DNA of 64,000 bases from Phytopythium helicoides (lineage: Eukaryota > Oomycota > Peronosporomycetes > Pythiales > Pythiaceae), in NCBI GenBank assembly GCA_024867545.1, contig JANFNE010000007.1:930001-994000 (forward strand), given 5' to 3'. The notes beneath the pieces are model-generated. The model made no database searches and was not told the DNA's origin. It saw only the letters and a program-made list of their open reading frames with translations. Shown here piece after piece: positions 10,501-25,500 of the stretch (within the stretch, counting starts at the first letter, position 1; each line of letters opens with the position of its first letter). The position numbers and the translations under genes are program-made.

Positions 10501-13500
10501 TGTGGCCGCGCGCCGGTCGCATTGCCAGCTCCATTCGCGACCATCACCAGCATGTCACGTTGGACTCGTCACTCCTGGACGTCTGCCAATCTCCTTCCCA
10601 CTGGCCCATATCGCCGCGCGCGCTCTGTGGCCGCGCGCCGGTCGCATTGCCAGCTCCATTCGCGACCATCACCAGCATGTCACGTTGGACTCGTCACTCC
10701 TGGACGTCTGCCAATCTCCTTCCCACTGGCCCATATCGCCGCGCGCGCTCTGTGGCCGCGCGCCGGTCGCATTGCCAGCTCCATTCGCGACCATCACCAG
10801 CATGTCACGTTGGACTCGTCACTCCTGGACGTCTGCCAATCTCCTTCCCACTGGCCCATATCGCCGCGCGCGCTCTGTGGCCGCGCGCCGGTCGCATTGC
10901 CAGCTCCATTCGCGACCATCACCAGCATGTCACGTTGGACTCGTCACTCCTGGACGTCTGCCAATCTCCTTCCCACTGGCCCATATCGCCGCGCGCGCTC
11001 TGTGGCCGCGCGCCGGTCGCATTGCCAGCTCCATTCGCGACCATCACCAGCATGTCACGTTGGACTCGTCACTCCTGGACGTCTGCCAATCTCCTTCCCA
11101 CTGGCCCATATCGCCGCGCGCGCTCTGTGGCCGCGCGCCGGTCGCATTGCCAGCTCCATTCGCGACCATCACCAGCATGTCACGTTGGACTCGTCACTCC
11201 TGGACGTCTGCCAATCTCCTTCCCACTGGCCCATATCGCCGCGCGCGCTCTGTGGCCGCGCGCCGGTCGCATTGCCAGCTCCATTCGCGACCATCACCAG
11301 CATGTCACGTTGGACTCGTCACTCCTGGACGTCTGCCAATCTCCTTCCCACTGGCCCATATCGCCGCGCGCGCTCTGTGGCCGCGCGCCGGTCGCATTGC
11401 CAGCTCCATTCGCGACCATCACCAGCATGTCACGTTGGACTCGTCACTCCTGGACGTCTGCCAATCTCCTTCCCACTGGCCCATATCGCCGCGCGCGCTC
11501 TGTGGCCGCGCGCCGGTCGCATTGCCAGCTCCATTCGCGACCATCACCAGCATGTCACGTTGGACTCGTCACTCCTGGACGTCTGCCAATCTCCTTCCCA
11601 CTGGCCCATATCGCCGCGCGCGCTCTGTGGCCGCGCGCCGGTCGCATTGCCAGCTCCATTCGCGACCATCACCAGCATGTCACGTTGGACTCGTCACTCC
11701 TGGACGTCTGCCAATCTCCTTCCCACTGGCCCATATCGCCGCGCGCGCTCTGTGGCCGCGCGCCGGTCGCATTGCCAGCTCCATTCGCGACCATCACCAG
11801 CATGTCACGTTGGACTCGTCACTCCTGGACGTCTGCCAATCTCCTTCCCACTGGCCCATATCGCCGCGCGCGCTCTGTGGCCGCGCGCCGGTCGCATTGC
11901 CAGCTCCATTCGCGACCATCACCAGCATGTCACGTTGGACTCGTCACTCCTGGACGTCTGCCAATCTCCTTCCCACTGGCCCATATCGCCGCGCGCGCTC
12001 TGTGGCCGCGCGCCGGTCGCATTGCCAGCTCCATTCGCGACCATCACCAGCATGTCACGTTGGACTCGTCACTCCTGGACGTCTGCCAATCTCCTTCCCA
12101 CTGGCCCATATCGCCGCGCGCGCTCTGTGGCCGCGCGCCGGTCGCATTGCCAGCTCCATTCGCGACCATCACCAGCATGTCACGTTGGACTCGTCACTCC
12201 TGGACGTCTGCCAATCTCCTTCCCACTGGCCCATATCGCCGCGCGCGCTCTGTGGCCGCGCGCCGGTCGCATTGCCAGCTCCATTCGCGACCATCACCAG
12301 CATGTCACGTTGGACTCGTCACTCCTGGACGTCTGCCAATCTCCTTCCCACTGGCCCATATCGCCGCGCGCGCTCTGTGGCCGCGCGCCGGTCGCATTGC
12401 CAGCTCCATTCGCGACCATCACCAGCATGTCACGTTGGACTCGTCACTCCTGGACGTCTGCCAATCTCCTTCCCACTGGCCCATATCGCCGCGCGCGCTC
12501 TGTGGCCGCGCGCCGGTCGCATTGCCAGCTCCATTCGCGACCATCACCAGCATGTCACGTTGGACTCGTCACTCCTGGACGTCTGCCAATCTCCTTCCCA
12601 CTGGCCCATATCGCCGCGCGCGCTCTGTGGCCGCGCGCCGGTCGCATTGCCAGCTCCATTCGCGACCATCACCAGCATGTCACGTTGGACTCGTCACTCC
12701 TGGACGTCTGCCAATCTCCTTCCCACTGGCCCATATCGCCGCGCGCGCTCTGTGGCCGCGCGCCGGTCGCATTGCCAGCTCCATTCGCGACCATCACCAG
12801 CATGTCACGTTGGACTCGTCACTCCTGGACGTCTGCCAATCTCCTTCCCACTGGCCCATATCGCCGCGCGCGCTCTGTGGCCGCGCGCCGGTCGCATTGC
12901 CAGCTCCATTCGCGACCATCACCAGCATGTCACGTTGGACTCGTCACTCCTGGACGTCTGCCAATCTCCTTCCCACTGGCCCATATCGCCGCGCGCGCTC
13001 TGTGGCCGCGCGCCGGTCGCATTGCCAGCTCCATTCGCGACCATCACCAGCATGTCACGTTGGACTCGTCACTCCTGGACGTCTGCCAATCTCCTTCCCA
13101 CTGGCCCATATCGCCGCGCGCGCTCTGTGGCCGCGCGCCGGTCGCATTGCCAGCTCCATTCGCGACCATCACCAGCATGTCACGTTGGACTCGTCACTCC
13201 TGGACGTCTGCCAATCTCCTTCCCACTGGCCCATATCGCCGCGCGCGCTCTGTGGCCGCGCGCCGGTCGCATTGCCAGCTCCATTCGCGACCATCACCAG
13301 CATGTCACGTTGGACTCGTCACTCCTGGACGTCTGCCAATCTCCTTCCCACTGGCCCATATCGCCGCGCGCGCTCTGTGGCCGCGCGCCGGTCGCATTGC
13401 CAGCTCCATTCGCGACCATCACCAGCATGTCACGTTGGACTCGTCACTCCTGGACGTCTGCCAATCTCCTTCCCACTGGCCCATATCGCCGCGCGCGCTC

Positions 13501-16500
13501 TGTGGCCGCGCGCCGGTCGCATTGCCAGCTCCATTCGCGACCATCACCAGCATGTCACGTTGGACTCGTCACTCCTGGACGTCTGCCAATCTCCTTCCCA
13601 CTGGCCCATATCGCCGCGCGCGCTCTGTGGCCGCGCGCCGGTCGCATTGCCAGCTCCATTCGCGACCATCACCAGCATGTCACGTTGGACTCGTCACTCC
13701 TGGACGTCTGCCAATCTCCTTCCCACTGGCCCATATCGCCGCGCGCGCTCTGTGGCCGCGCGCCGGTCGCATTGCCAGCTCCATTCGCGACCATCACCAG
13801 CATGTCACGTTGGACTCGTCACTCCTGGACGTCTGCCAATCTCCTTCCCACTGGCCCATATCGCCGCGCGCGCTCTGTGGCCGCGCGCCGGTCGCATTGC
13901 CAGCTCCATTCGCGACCATCACCAGCATGTCACGTTGGACTCGTCACTCCTGGACGTCTGCCAATCTCCTTCCCACTGGCCCATATCGCCGCGCGCGCTC
14001 TGTGGCCGCGCGCCGGTCGCATTGCCAGCTCCATTCGCGACCATCACCAGCATGTCACGTTGGACTCGTCACTCCTGGACGTCTGCCAATCTCCTTCCCA
14101 CTGGCCCATATCGCCGCGCGCGCTCTGTGGCCGCGCGCCGGTCGCATTGCCAGCTCCATTCGCGACCATCACCAGCATGTCACGTTGGACTCGTCACTCC
14201 TGGACGTCTGCCAATCTCCTTCCCACTGGCCCATATCGCCGCGCGCGCTCTGTGGCCGCGCGCCGGTCGCATTGCCAGCTCCATTCGCGACCATCACCAG
14301 CATGTCACGTTGGACTCGTCACTCCTGGACGTCTGCCAATCTCCTTCCCACTGGCCCATATCGCCGCGCGCGCTCTGTGGCCGCGCGCCGGTCGCATTGC
14401 CAGCTCCATTCGCGACCATCACCAGCATGTCACGTTGGACTCGTCACTCCTGGACGTCTGCCAATCTCCTTCCCACTGGCCCATATCGCCGCGCGCGCTC
14501 TGTGGCCGCGCGCCGGTCGCATTGCCAGCTCCATTCGCGACCATCACCAGCATGTCACGTTGGACTCGTCACTCCTGGACGTCTGCCAATCTCCTTCCCA
14601 CTGGCCCATATCGCCGCGCGCGCTCTGTGGCCGCGCGCCGGTCGCATTGCCAGCTCCATTCGCGACCATCACCAGCATGTCACGTTGGACTCGTCACTCC
14701 TGGACGTCTGCCAATCTCCTTCCCACTGGCCCATATCGCCGCGCGCGCTCTGTGGCCGCGCGCCGGTCGCATTGCCAGCTCCATTCGCGACCATCACCAG
14801 CATGTCACGTTGGACTCGTCACTCCTGGACGTCTGCCAATCTCCTTCCCACTGGCCCATATCGCCGCGCGCGCTCTGTGGCCGCGCGCCGGTCGCATTGC
14901 CAGCTCCATTCGCGACCATCACCAGCATGTCACGTTGGACTCGTCACTCCTGGACGTCTGCCAATCTCCTTCCCACTGGCCCATATCGCCGCGCGCGCTC
15001 TGTGGCCGCGCGCCGGTCGCATTGCCAGCTCCATTCGCGACCATCACCAGCATGTCACGTTGGACTCGTCACTCCTGGACGTCTGCCAATCTCCTTCCCA
15101 CTGGCCCATATCGCCGCGCGCGCTCTGTGGCCGCGCGCCGGTCGCATTGCCAGCTCCATTCGCGACCATCACCAGCATGTCACGTTGGACTCGTCACTCC
15201 TGGACGTCTGCCAATCTCCTTCCCACTGGCCCATATCGCCGCGCGCGCTCTGTGGCCGCGCGCCGGTCGCATTGCCAGCTCCATTCGCGACCATCACCAG
15301 CATGTCACGTTGGACTCGTCACTCCTGGACGTCTGCCAATCTCCTTCCCACTGGCCCATATCGCCGCGCGCGCTCTGTGGCCGCGCGCCGGTCGCATTGC
15401 CAGCTCCATTCGCGACCATCACCAGCATGTCACGTTGGACTCGTCACTCCTGGACGTCTGCCAATCTCCTTCCCACTGGCCCATATCGCCGCGCGCGCTC
15501 TGTGGCCGCGCGCCGGTCGCATTGCCAGCTCCATTCGCGACCATCACCAGCATGTCACGTTGGACTCGTCACTCCTGGACGTCTGCCAATCTCCTTCCCA
15601 CTGGCCCATATCGCCGCGCGCGCTCTGTGGCCGCGCGCCGGTCGCATTGCCAGCTCCATTCGCGACCATCACCAGCATGTCACGTTGGACTCGTCACTCC
15701 TGGACGTCTGCCAATCTCCTTCCCACTGGCCCATATCGCCGCGCGCGCTCTGTGGCCGCGCGCCGGTCGCATTGCCAGCTCCATTCGCGACCATCACCAG
15801 CATGTCACGTTGGACTCGTCACTCCTGGACGTCTGCCAATCTCCTTCCCACTGGCCCATATCGCCGCGCGCGCTCTGTGGCCGCGCGCCGGTCGCATTGC
15901 CAGCTCCATTCGCGACCATCACCAGCATGTCACGTTGGACTCGTCACTCCTGGACGTCTGCCAATCTCCTTCCCACTGGCCCATATCGCCGCGCGCGCTC
16001 TGTGGCCGCGCGCCGGTCGCATTGCCAGCTCCATTCGCGACCATCACCAGCATGTCACGTTGGACTCGTCACTCCTGGACGTCTGCCAATCTCCTTCCCA
16101 CTGGCCCATATCGCCGCGCGCGCTCTGTGGCCGCGCGCCGGTCGCATTGCCAGCTCCATTCGCGACCATCACCAGCATGTCACGTTGGACTCGTCACTCC
16201 TGGACGTCTGCCAATCTCCTTCCCACTGGCCCATATCGCCGCGCGCGCTCTGTGGCCGCGCGCCGGTCGCATTGCCAGCTCCATTCGCGACCATCACCAG
16301 CATGTCACGTTGGACTCGTCACTCCTGGACGTCTGCCAATCTCCTTCCCACTGGCCCATATCGCCGCGCGCGCTCTGTGGCCGCGCGCCGGTCGCATTGC
16401 CAGCTCCATTCGCGACCATCACCAGCATGTCACGTTGGACTCGTCACTCCTGGACGTCTGCCAATCTCCTTCCCACTGGCCCATATCGCCGCGCGCGCTC

Positions 16501-19500
16501 TGTGGCCGCGCGCCGGTCGCATTGCCAGCTCCATTCGCGACCATCACCAGCATGTCACGTTGGACTCGTCACTCCTGGACGTCTGCCAATCTCCTTCCCA
16601 CTGGCCCATATCGCCGCGCGCGCTCTGTGGCCGCGCGCCGGTCGCATTGCCAGCTCCATTCGCGACCATCACCAGCATGTCACGTTGGACTCGTCACTCC
16701 TGGACGTCTGCCAATCTCCTTCCCACTGGCCCATATCGCCGCGCGCGCTCTGTGGCCGCGCGCCGGTCGCATTGCCAGCTCCATTCGCGACCATCACCAG
16801 CATGTCACGTTGGACTCGTCACTCCTGGACGTCTGCCAATCTCCTTCCCACTGGCCCATATCGCCGCGCGCGCTCTGTGGCCGCGCGCCGGTCGCATTGC
16901 CAGCTCCATTCGCGACCATCACCAGCATGTCACGTTGGACTCGTCACTCCTGGACGTCTGCCAATCTCCTTCCCACTGGCCCATATCGCCGCGCGCGCTC
17001 TGTGGCCGCGCGCCGGTCGCATTGCCAGCTCCATTCGCGACCATCACCAGCATGTCACGTTGGACTCGTCACTCCTGGACGTCTGCCAATCTCCTTCCCA
17101 CTGGCCCATATCGCCGCGCGCGCTCTGTGGCCGCGCGCCGGTCGCATTGCCAGCTCCATTCGCGACCATCACCAGCATGTCACGTTGGACTCGTCACTCC
17201 TGGACGTCTGCCAATCTCCTTCCCACTGGCCCATATCGCCGCGCGCGCTCTGTGGCCGCGCGCCGGTCGCATTGCCAGCTCCATTCGCGACCATCACCAG
17301 CATGTCACGTTGGACTCGTCACTCCTGGACGTCTGCCAATCTCCTTCCCACTGGCCCATATCGCCGCGCGCGCTCTGTGGCCGCGCGCCGGTCGCATTGC
17401 CAGCTCCATTCGCGACCATCACCAGCATGTCACGTTGGACTCGTCACTCCTGGACGTCTGCCAATCTCCTTCCCACTGGCCCATATCGCCGCGCGCGCTC
17501 TGTGGCCGCGCGCCGGTCGCATTGCCAGCTCCATTCGCGACCATCACCAGCATGTCACGTTGGACTCGTCACTCCTGGACGTCTGCCAATCTCCTTCCCA
17601 CTGGCCCATATCGCCGCGCGCGCTCTGTGGCCGCGCGCCGGTCGCATTGCCAGCTCCATTCGCGACCATCACCAGCATGTCACGTTGGACTCGTCACTCC
17701 TGGACGTCTGCCAATCTCCTTCCCACTGGCCCATATCGCCGCGCGCGCTCTGTGGCCGCGCGCCGGTCGCATTGCCAGCTCCATTCGCGACCATCACCAG
17801 CATGTCACGTTGGACTCGTCACTCCTGGACGTCTGCCAATCTCCTTCCCACTGGCCCATATCGCCGCGCGCGCTCTGTGGCCGCGCGCCGGTCGCATTGC
17901 CAGCTCCATTCGCGACCATCACCAGCATGTCACGTTGGACTCGTCACTCCTGGACGTCTGCCAATCTCCTTCCCACTGGCCCATATCGCCGCGCGCGCTC
18001 TGTGGCCGCGCGCCGGTCGCATTGCCAGCTCCATTCGCGACCATCACCAGCATGTCACGTTGGACTCGTCACTCCTGGACGTCTGCCAATCTCCTTCCCA
18101 CTGGCCCATATCGCCGCGCGCGCTCTGTGGCCGCGCGCCGGTCGCATTGCCAGCTCCATTCGCGACCATCACCAGCATGTCACGTTGGACTCGTCACTCC
18201 TGGACGTCTGCCAATCTCCTTCCCACTGGCCCATATCGCCGCGCGCGCTCTGTGGCCGCGCGCCGGTCGCATTGCCAGCTCCATTCGCGACCATCACCAG
18301 CATGTCACGTTGGACTCGTCACTCCTGGACGTCTGCCAATCTCCTTCCCACTGGCCCATATCGCCGCGCGCGCTCTGTGGCCGCGCGCCGGTCGCATTGC
18401 CAGCTCCATTCGCGACCATCACCAGCATGTCACGTTGGACTCGTCACTCCTGGACGTCTGCCAATCTCCTTCCCACTGGCCCATATCGCCGCGCGCGCTC
18501 TGTGGCCGCGCGCCGGTCGCATTGCCAGCTCCATTCGCGACCATCACCAGCATGTCACGTTGGACTCGTCACTCCTGGACGTCTGCCAATCTCCTTCCCA
18601 CTGGCCCATATCGCCGCGCGCGCTCTGTGGCCGCGCGCCGGTCGCATTGCCAGCTCCATTCGCGACCATCACCAGCATGTCACGTTGGACTCGTCACTCC
18701 TGGACGTCTGCCAATCTCCTTCCCACTGGCCCATATCGCCGCGCGCGCTCTGTGGCCGCGCGCCGGTCGCATTGCCAGCTCCATTCGCGACCATCACCAG
18801 CATGTCACGTTGGACTCGTCACTCCTGGACGTCTGCCAATCTCCTTCCCACTGGCCCATATCGCCGCGCGCGCTCTGTGGCCGCGCGCCGGTCGCATTGC
18901 CAGCTCCATTCGCGACCATCACCAGCATGTCACGTTGGACTCGTCACTCCTGGACGTCTGCCAATCTCCTTCCCACTGGCCCATATCGCCGCGCGCGCTC
19001 TGTGGCCGCGCGCCGGTCGCATTGCCAGCTCCATTCGCGACCATCACCAGCATGTCACGTTGGACTCGTCACTCCTGGACGTCTGCCAATCTCCTTCCCA
19101 CTGGCCCATATCGCCGCGCGCGCTCTGTGGCCGCGCGCCGGTCGCATTGCCAGCTCCATTCGCGACCATCACCAGCATGTCACGTTGGACTCGTCACTCC
19201 TGGACGTCTGCCAATCTCCTTCCCACTGGCCCATATCGCCGCGCGCGCTCTGTGGCCGCGCGCCGGTCGCATTGCCAGCTCCATTCGCGACCATCACCAG
19301 CATGTCACGTTGGACTCGTCACTCCTGGACGTCTGCCAATCTCCTTCCCACTGGCCCATATCGCCGCGCGCGCTCTGTGGCCGCGCGCCGGTCGCATTGC
19401 CAGCTCCATTCGCGACCATCACCAGCATGTCACGTTGGACTCGTCACTCCTGGACGTCTGCCAATCTCCTTCCCACTGGCCCATATCGCCGCGCGCGCTC

Positions 19501-22500
19501 TGTGGCCGCGCGCCGGTCGCATTGCCAGCTCCATTCGCGACCATCACCAGCATGTCACGTTGGACTCGTCACTCCTGGACGTCTGCCAATCTCCTTCCCA
19601 CTGGCCCATATCGCCGCGCGCGCTCTGTGGCCGCGCGCCGGTCGCATTGCCAGCTCCATTCGCGACCATCACCAGCATGTCACGTTGGACTCGTCACTCC
19701 TGGACGTCTGCCAATCTCCTTCCCACTGGCCCATATCGCCGCGCGCGCTCTGTGGCCGCGCGCCGGTCGCATTGCCAGCTCCATTCGCGACCATCACCAG
19801 CATGTCACGTTGGACTCGTCACTCCTGGACGTCTGCCAATCTCCTTCCCACTGGCCCATATCGCCGCGCGCGCTCTGTGGCCGCGCGCCGGTCGCATTGC
19901 CAGCTCCATTCGCGACCATCACCAGCATGTCACGTTGGACTCGTCACTCCTGGACGTCTGCCAATCTCCTTCCCACTGGCCCATATCGCCGCGCGCGCTC
20001 TGTGGCCGCGCGCCGGTCGCATTGCCAGCTCCATTCGCGACCATCACCAGCATGTCACGTTGGACTCGTCACTCCTGGACGTCTGCCAATCTCCTTCCCA
20101 CTGGCCCATATCGCCGCGCGCGCTCTGTGGCCGCGCGCCGGTCGCATTGCCAGCTCCATTCGCGACCATCACCAGCATGTCACGTTGGACTCGTCACTCC
20201 TGGACGTCTGCCAATCTCCTTCCCACTGGCCCATATCGCCGCGCGCGCTCTGTGGCCGCGCGCCGGTCGCATTGCCAGCTCCATTCGCGACCATCACCAG
20301 CATGTCACGTTGGACTCGTCACTCCTGGACGTCTGCCAATCTCCTTCCCACTGGCCCATATCGCCGCGCGCGCTCTGTGGCCGCGCGCCGGTCGCATTGC
20401 CAGCTCCATTCGCGACCATCACCAGCATGTCACGTTGGACTCGTCACTCCTGGACGTCTGCCAATCTCCTTCCCACTGGCCCATATCGCCGCGCGCGCTC
20501 TGTGGCCGCGCGCCGGTCGCATTGCCAGCTCCATTCGCGACCATCACCAGCATGTCACGTTGGACTCGTCACTCCTGGACGTCTGCCAATCTCCTTCCCA
20601 CTGGCCCATATCGCCGCGCGCGCTCTGTGGCCGCGCGCCGGTCGCATTGCCAGCTCCATTCGCGACCATCACCAGCATGTCACGTTGGACTCGTCACTCC
20701 TGGACGTCTGCCAATCTCCTTCCCACTGGCCCATATCGCCGCGCGCGCTCTGTGGCCGCGCGCCGGTCGCATTGCCAGCTCCATTCGCGACCATCACCAG
20801 CATGTCACGTTGGACTCGTCACTCCTGGACGTCTGCCAATCTCCTTCCCACTGGCCCATATCGCCGCGCGCGCTCTGTGGCCGCGCGCCGGTCGCATTGC
20901 CAGCTCCATTCGCGACCATCACCAGCATGTCACGTTGGACTCGTCACTCCTGGACGTCTGCCAATCTCCTTCCCACTGGCCCATATCGCCGCGCGCGCTC
21001 TGTGGCCGCGCGCCGGTCGCATTGCCAGCTCCATTCGCGACCATCACCAGCATGTCACGTTGGACTCGTCACTCCTGGACGTCTGCCAATCTCCTTCCCA
21101 CTGGCCCATATCGCCGCGCGCGCTCTGTGGCCGCGCGCCGGTCGCATTGCCAGCTCCATTCGCGACCATCACCAGCATGTCACGTTGGACTCGTCACTCC
21201 TGGACGTCTGCCAATCTCCTTCCCACTGGCCCATATCGCCGCGCGCGCTCTGTGGCCGCGCGCCGGTCGCATTGCCAGCTCCATTCGCGACCATCACCAG
21301 CATGTCACGTTGGACTCGTCACTCCTGGACGTCTGCCAATCTCCTTCCCACTGGCCCATATCGCCGCGCGCGCTCTGTGGCCGCGCGCCGGTCGCATTGC
21401 CAGCTCCATTCGCGACCATCACCAGCATGTCACGTTGGACTCGTCACTCCTGGACGTCTGCCAATCTCCTTCCCACTGGCCCATATCGCCGCGCGCGCTC
21501 TGTGGCCGCGCGCCGGTCGCATTGCCAGCTCCATTCGCGACCATCACCAGCATGTCACGTTGGACTCGTCACTCCTGGACGTCTGCCAATCTCCTTCCCA
21601 CTGGCCCATATCGCCGCGCGCGCTCTGTGGCCGCGCGCCGGTCGCATTGCCAGCTCCATTCGCGACCATCACCAGCATGTCACGTTGGACTCGTCACTCC
21701 TGGACGTCTGCCAATCTCCTTCCCACTGGCCCATATCGCCGCGCGCGCTCTGTGGCCGCGCGCCGGTCGCATTGCCAGCTCCATTCGCGACCATCACCAG
21801 CATGTCACGTTGGACTCGTCACTCCTGGACGTCTGCCAATCTCCTTCCCACTGGCCCATATCGCCGCGCGCGCTCTGTGGCCGCGCGCCGGTCGCATTGC
21901 CAGCTCCATTCGCGACCATCACCAGCATGTCACGTTGGACTCGTCACTCCTGGACGTCTGCCAATCTCCTTCCCACTGGCCCATATCGCCGCGCGCGCTC
22001 TGTGGCCGCGCGCCGGTCGCATTGCCAGCTCCATTCGCGACCATCACCAGCATGTCACGTTGGACTCGTCACTCCTGGACGTCTGCCAATCTCCTTCCCA
22101 CTGGCCCATATCGCCGCGCGCGCTCTGTGGCCGCGCGCCGGTCGCATTGCCAGCTCCATTCGCGACCATCACCAGCATGTCACGTTGGACTCGTCACTCC
22201 TGGACGTCTGCCAATCTCCTTCCCACTGGCCCATATCGCCGCGCGCGCTCTGTGGCCGCGCGCCGGTCGCATTGCCAGCTCCATTCGCGACCATCACCAG
22301 CATGTCACGTTGGACTCGTCACTCCTGGACGTCTGCCAATCTCCTTCCCACTGGCCCATATCGCCGCGCGCGCTCTGTGGCCGCGCGCCGGTCGCATTGC
22401 CAGCTCCATTCGCGACCATCACCAGCATGTCACGTTGGACTCGTCACTCCTGGACGTCTGCCAATCTCCTTCCCACTGGCCCATATCGCCGCGCGCGCTC

Positions 22501-25500
22501 TGTGGCCGCGCGCCGGTCGCATTGCCAGCTCCATTCGCGACCATCACCAGCATGTCACGTTGGACTCGTCACTCCTGGACGTCTGCCAATCTCCTTCCCA
22601 CTGGCCCATATCGCCGCGCCGGTCGCATTGCCAGCTCCATTCGCGACCATCACCAGCATGTCACGTTGGACTCGTCACTCCTGGACGTCTGCCAATCTCC
22701 TTCCCACTGGCCCATATCGCCGCGCGCGCTCTGTGGCCGCGCGCCGGTCGCATTGCCAGCTCCATTCGCGACCATCACCAGCATGTCACGTTGGACTCGT
22801 CACTCCTGGACGTCTGCCAATCTCCTTCCCACTGGCCCATATCGCCGCGCGCGCTCTGTGGCCGCGCGCCGGTCGCATTGCCAGCTCCATTCGCGACCAT
22901 CACCAGCATGTCACGTTGGACTCGTCACTCCTGGACGTCTGCCAATCTCCTTCCCACTGGCCCATATCGCCGCGCGCGCTCTGTGGCCGCGCGCCGGTCG
23001 CATTGCCAGCTCCATTCGCGACCATCACCAGCATGTCACGTTGGACTCGTCACTCCTGGACGTCTGCCAATCTCCTTCCCACTGGCCCATATCGCCGCGC
23101 GCGCTCTGTGGCCGCGCGCCGGTCGCATTGCCAGCTCCATTCGCGACCATCACCAGCATGTCACGTTGGACTCGTCACTCCTGGACGTCTGCCAATCTCC
23201 TTCCCACTGGCCCATATCGCCGCGCGCGCTCTGTGGCCGCGCGCCGGTCGCATTGCCAGCTCCATTCGCGACCATCACCAGCATGTCACGTTGGACTCGT
23301 CACTCCTGGACGTCTGCCAATCTCCTTCCCACTGGCCCATATCGCCGCGCGCGCTCTGTGGCCGCGCGCCGGTCGCATTGCCAGCTCCATTCGCGACCAT
23401 CACCAGCATGTCACGTTGGACTCGTCACTCCTGGACGTCTGCCAATCTCCTTCCCACTGGCCCATATCGCCGCGCGCGCTCTGTGGCCGCGCGCCGGTCG
23501 CATTGCCAGCTCCATTCGCGACCATCACCAGCATGTCACGTTGGACTCGTCACTCCTGGACGTCTGCCAATCTCCTTCCCACTGGCCCATATCGCCGCGC
23601 GCGCTCTGTGGCCGCGCGCCGGTCGCATTGCCAGCTCCATTCGCGACCATCACCAGCATGTCACGTTGGACTCGTCACTCCTGGACGTCTGCCAATCTCC
23701 TTCCCACTGGCCCATATCGCCGCGCGCGCTCTGTGGCCGCGCGCCGGTCGCATTGCCAGCTCCATTCGCGACCATCACCAGCATGTCACGTTGGACTCGT
23801 CACTCCTGGACGTCTGCCAATCTCCTTCCCACTGGCCCATATCGCCGCGCGCGCTCTGTGGCCGCGCGCCGGTCGCATTGCCAGCTCCATTCGCGACCAT
23901 CACCAGCATGTCACGTTGGACTCGTCACTCCTGGACGTCTGCCAATCTCCTTCCCACTGGCCCATATCGCCGCGCGCGCTCTGTGGCCGCGCGCCGGTCG
24001 CATTGCCAGCTCCATTCGCGACCATCACCAGCATGTCACGTTGGACTCGTCACTCCTGGACGTCTGCCAATCTCCTTCCCACTGGCCCATATCGCCGCGC
24101 GCGCTCTGTGGCCGCGCGCCGGTCGCATTGCCAGCTCCATTCGCGACCATCACCAGCATGTCACGTTGGACTCGTCACTCCTGGACGTCTGCCAATCTCC
24201 TTCCCACTGGCCCATATCGCCGCGCGCGCTCTGTGGCCGCGCGCCGGTCGCATTGCCAGCTCCATTCGCGACCATCACCAGCATGTCACGTTGGACTCGT
24301 CACTCCTGGACGTCTGCCAATCTCCTTCCCACTGGCCCATATCGCCGCGCGCGCTCTGTGGCCGCGCGCCGGTCGCATTGCCAGCTCCATTCGCGACCAT
24401 CACCAGCATGTCACGTTGGACTCGTCACTCCTGGACGTCTGCCAATCTCCTTCCCACTGGCCCATATCGCCGCGCGCGCTCTGTGGCCGCGCGCCGGTCG
24501 CATTGCCAGCTCCATTCGCGACCATCACCAGCATGTCACGTTGGACTCGTCACTCCTGGACGTCTGCCAATCTCCTTCCCACTGGCCCATATCGCCGCGC
24601 GCGCTCTGTGGCCGCGCGCCGGTCGCATTGCCAGCTCCATTCGCGACCATCACCAGCATGTCACGTTGGACTCGTCACTCCTGGACGTCTGCCAATCTCC
24701 TTCCCACTGGCCCATATCGCCGCGCGCGCTCTGTGGCCGCGCGCCGGTCGCATTGCCAGCTCCATTCGCGACCATCACCAGCATGTCACGTTGGACTCGT
24801 CACTCCTGGACGTCTGCCAATCTCCTTCCCACTGGCCCATATCGCCGCGCGCGCTCTGTGGCCGCGCGCCGGTCGCATTGCCAGCTCCATTCGCGACCAT
24901 CACCAGCATGTCACGTTGGACTCGTCACTCCTGGACGTCTGCCAATCTCCTTCCCACTGGCCCATATCGCCGCGCGCGCTCTGTGGCCGCGCGCCGGTCG
25001 CATTGCCAGCTCCATTCGCGACCATCACCAGCATGTCACGTTGGACTCGTCACTCCTGGACGTCTGCCAATCTCCTTCCCACTGGCCCATATCGCCGCGC
25101 GCGCTCTGTGGCCGCGCGCCGGTCGCATTGCCAGCTCCATTCGCGACCATCACCAGCATGTCACGTTGGACTCGTCACTCCTGGACGTCTGCCAATCTCC
25201 TTCCCACTGGCCCATATCGCCGCGCGCGCTCTGTGGCCGCGCGCCGGTCGCATTGCCAGCTCCATTCGCGACCATCACCAGCATGTCACGTTGGACTCGT
25301 CACTCCTGGACGTCTGCCAATCTCCTTCCCACTGGCCCATATCGCCGCGCGCGCTCTGTGGCCGCGCGCCGGTCGCATTGCCAGCTCCATTCGCGACCAT
25401 CACCAGCATGTCACGTTGGACTCGTCACTCCTGGACGTCTGCCAATCTCCTTCCCACTGGCCCATATCGCCGCGCGCGCTCTGTGGCCGCGCGCCGGTCG

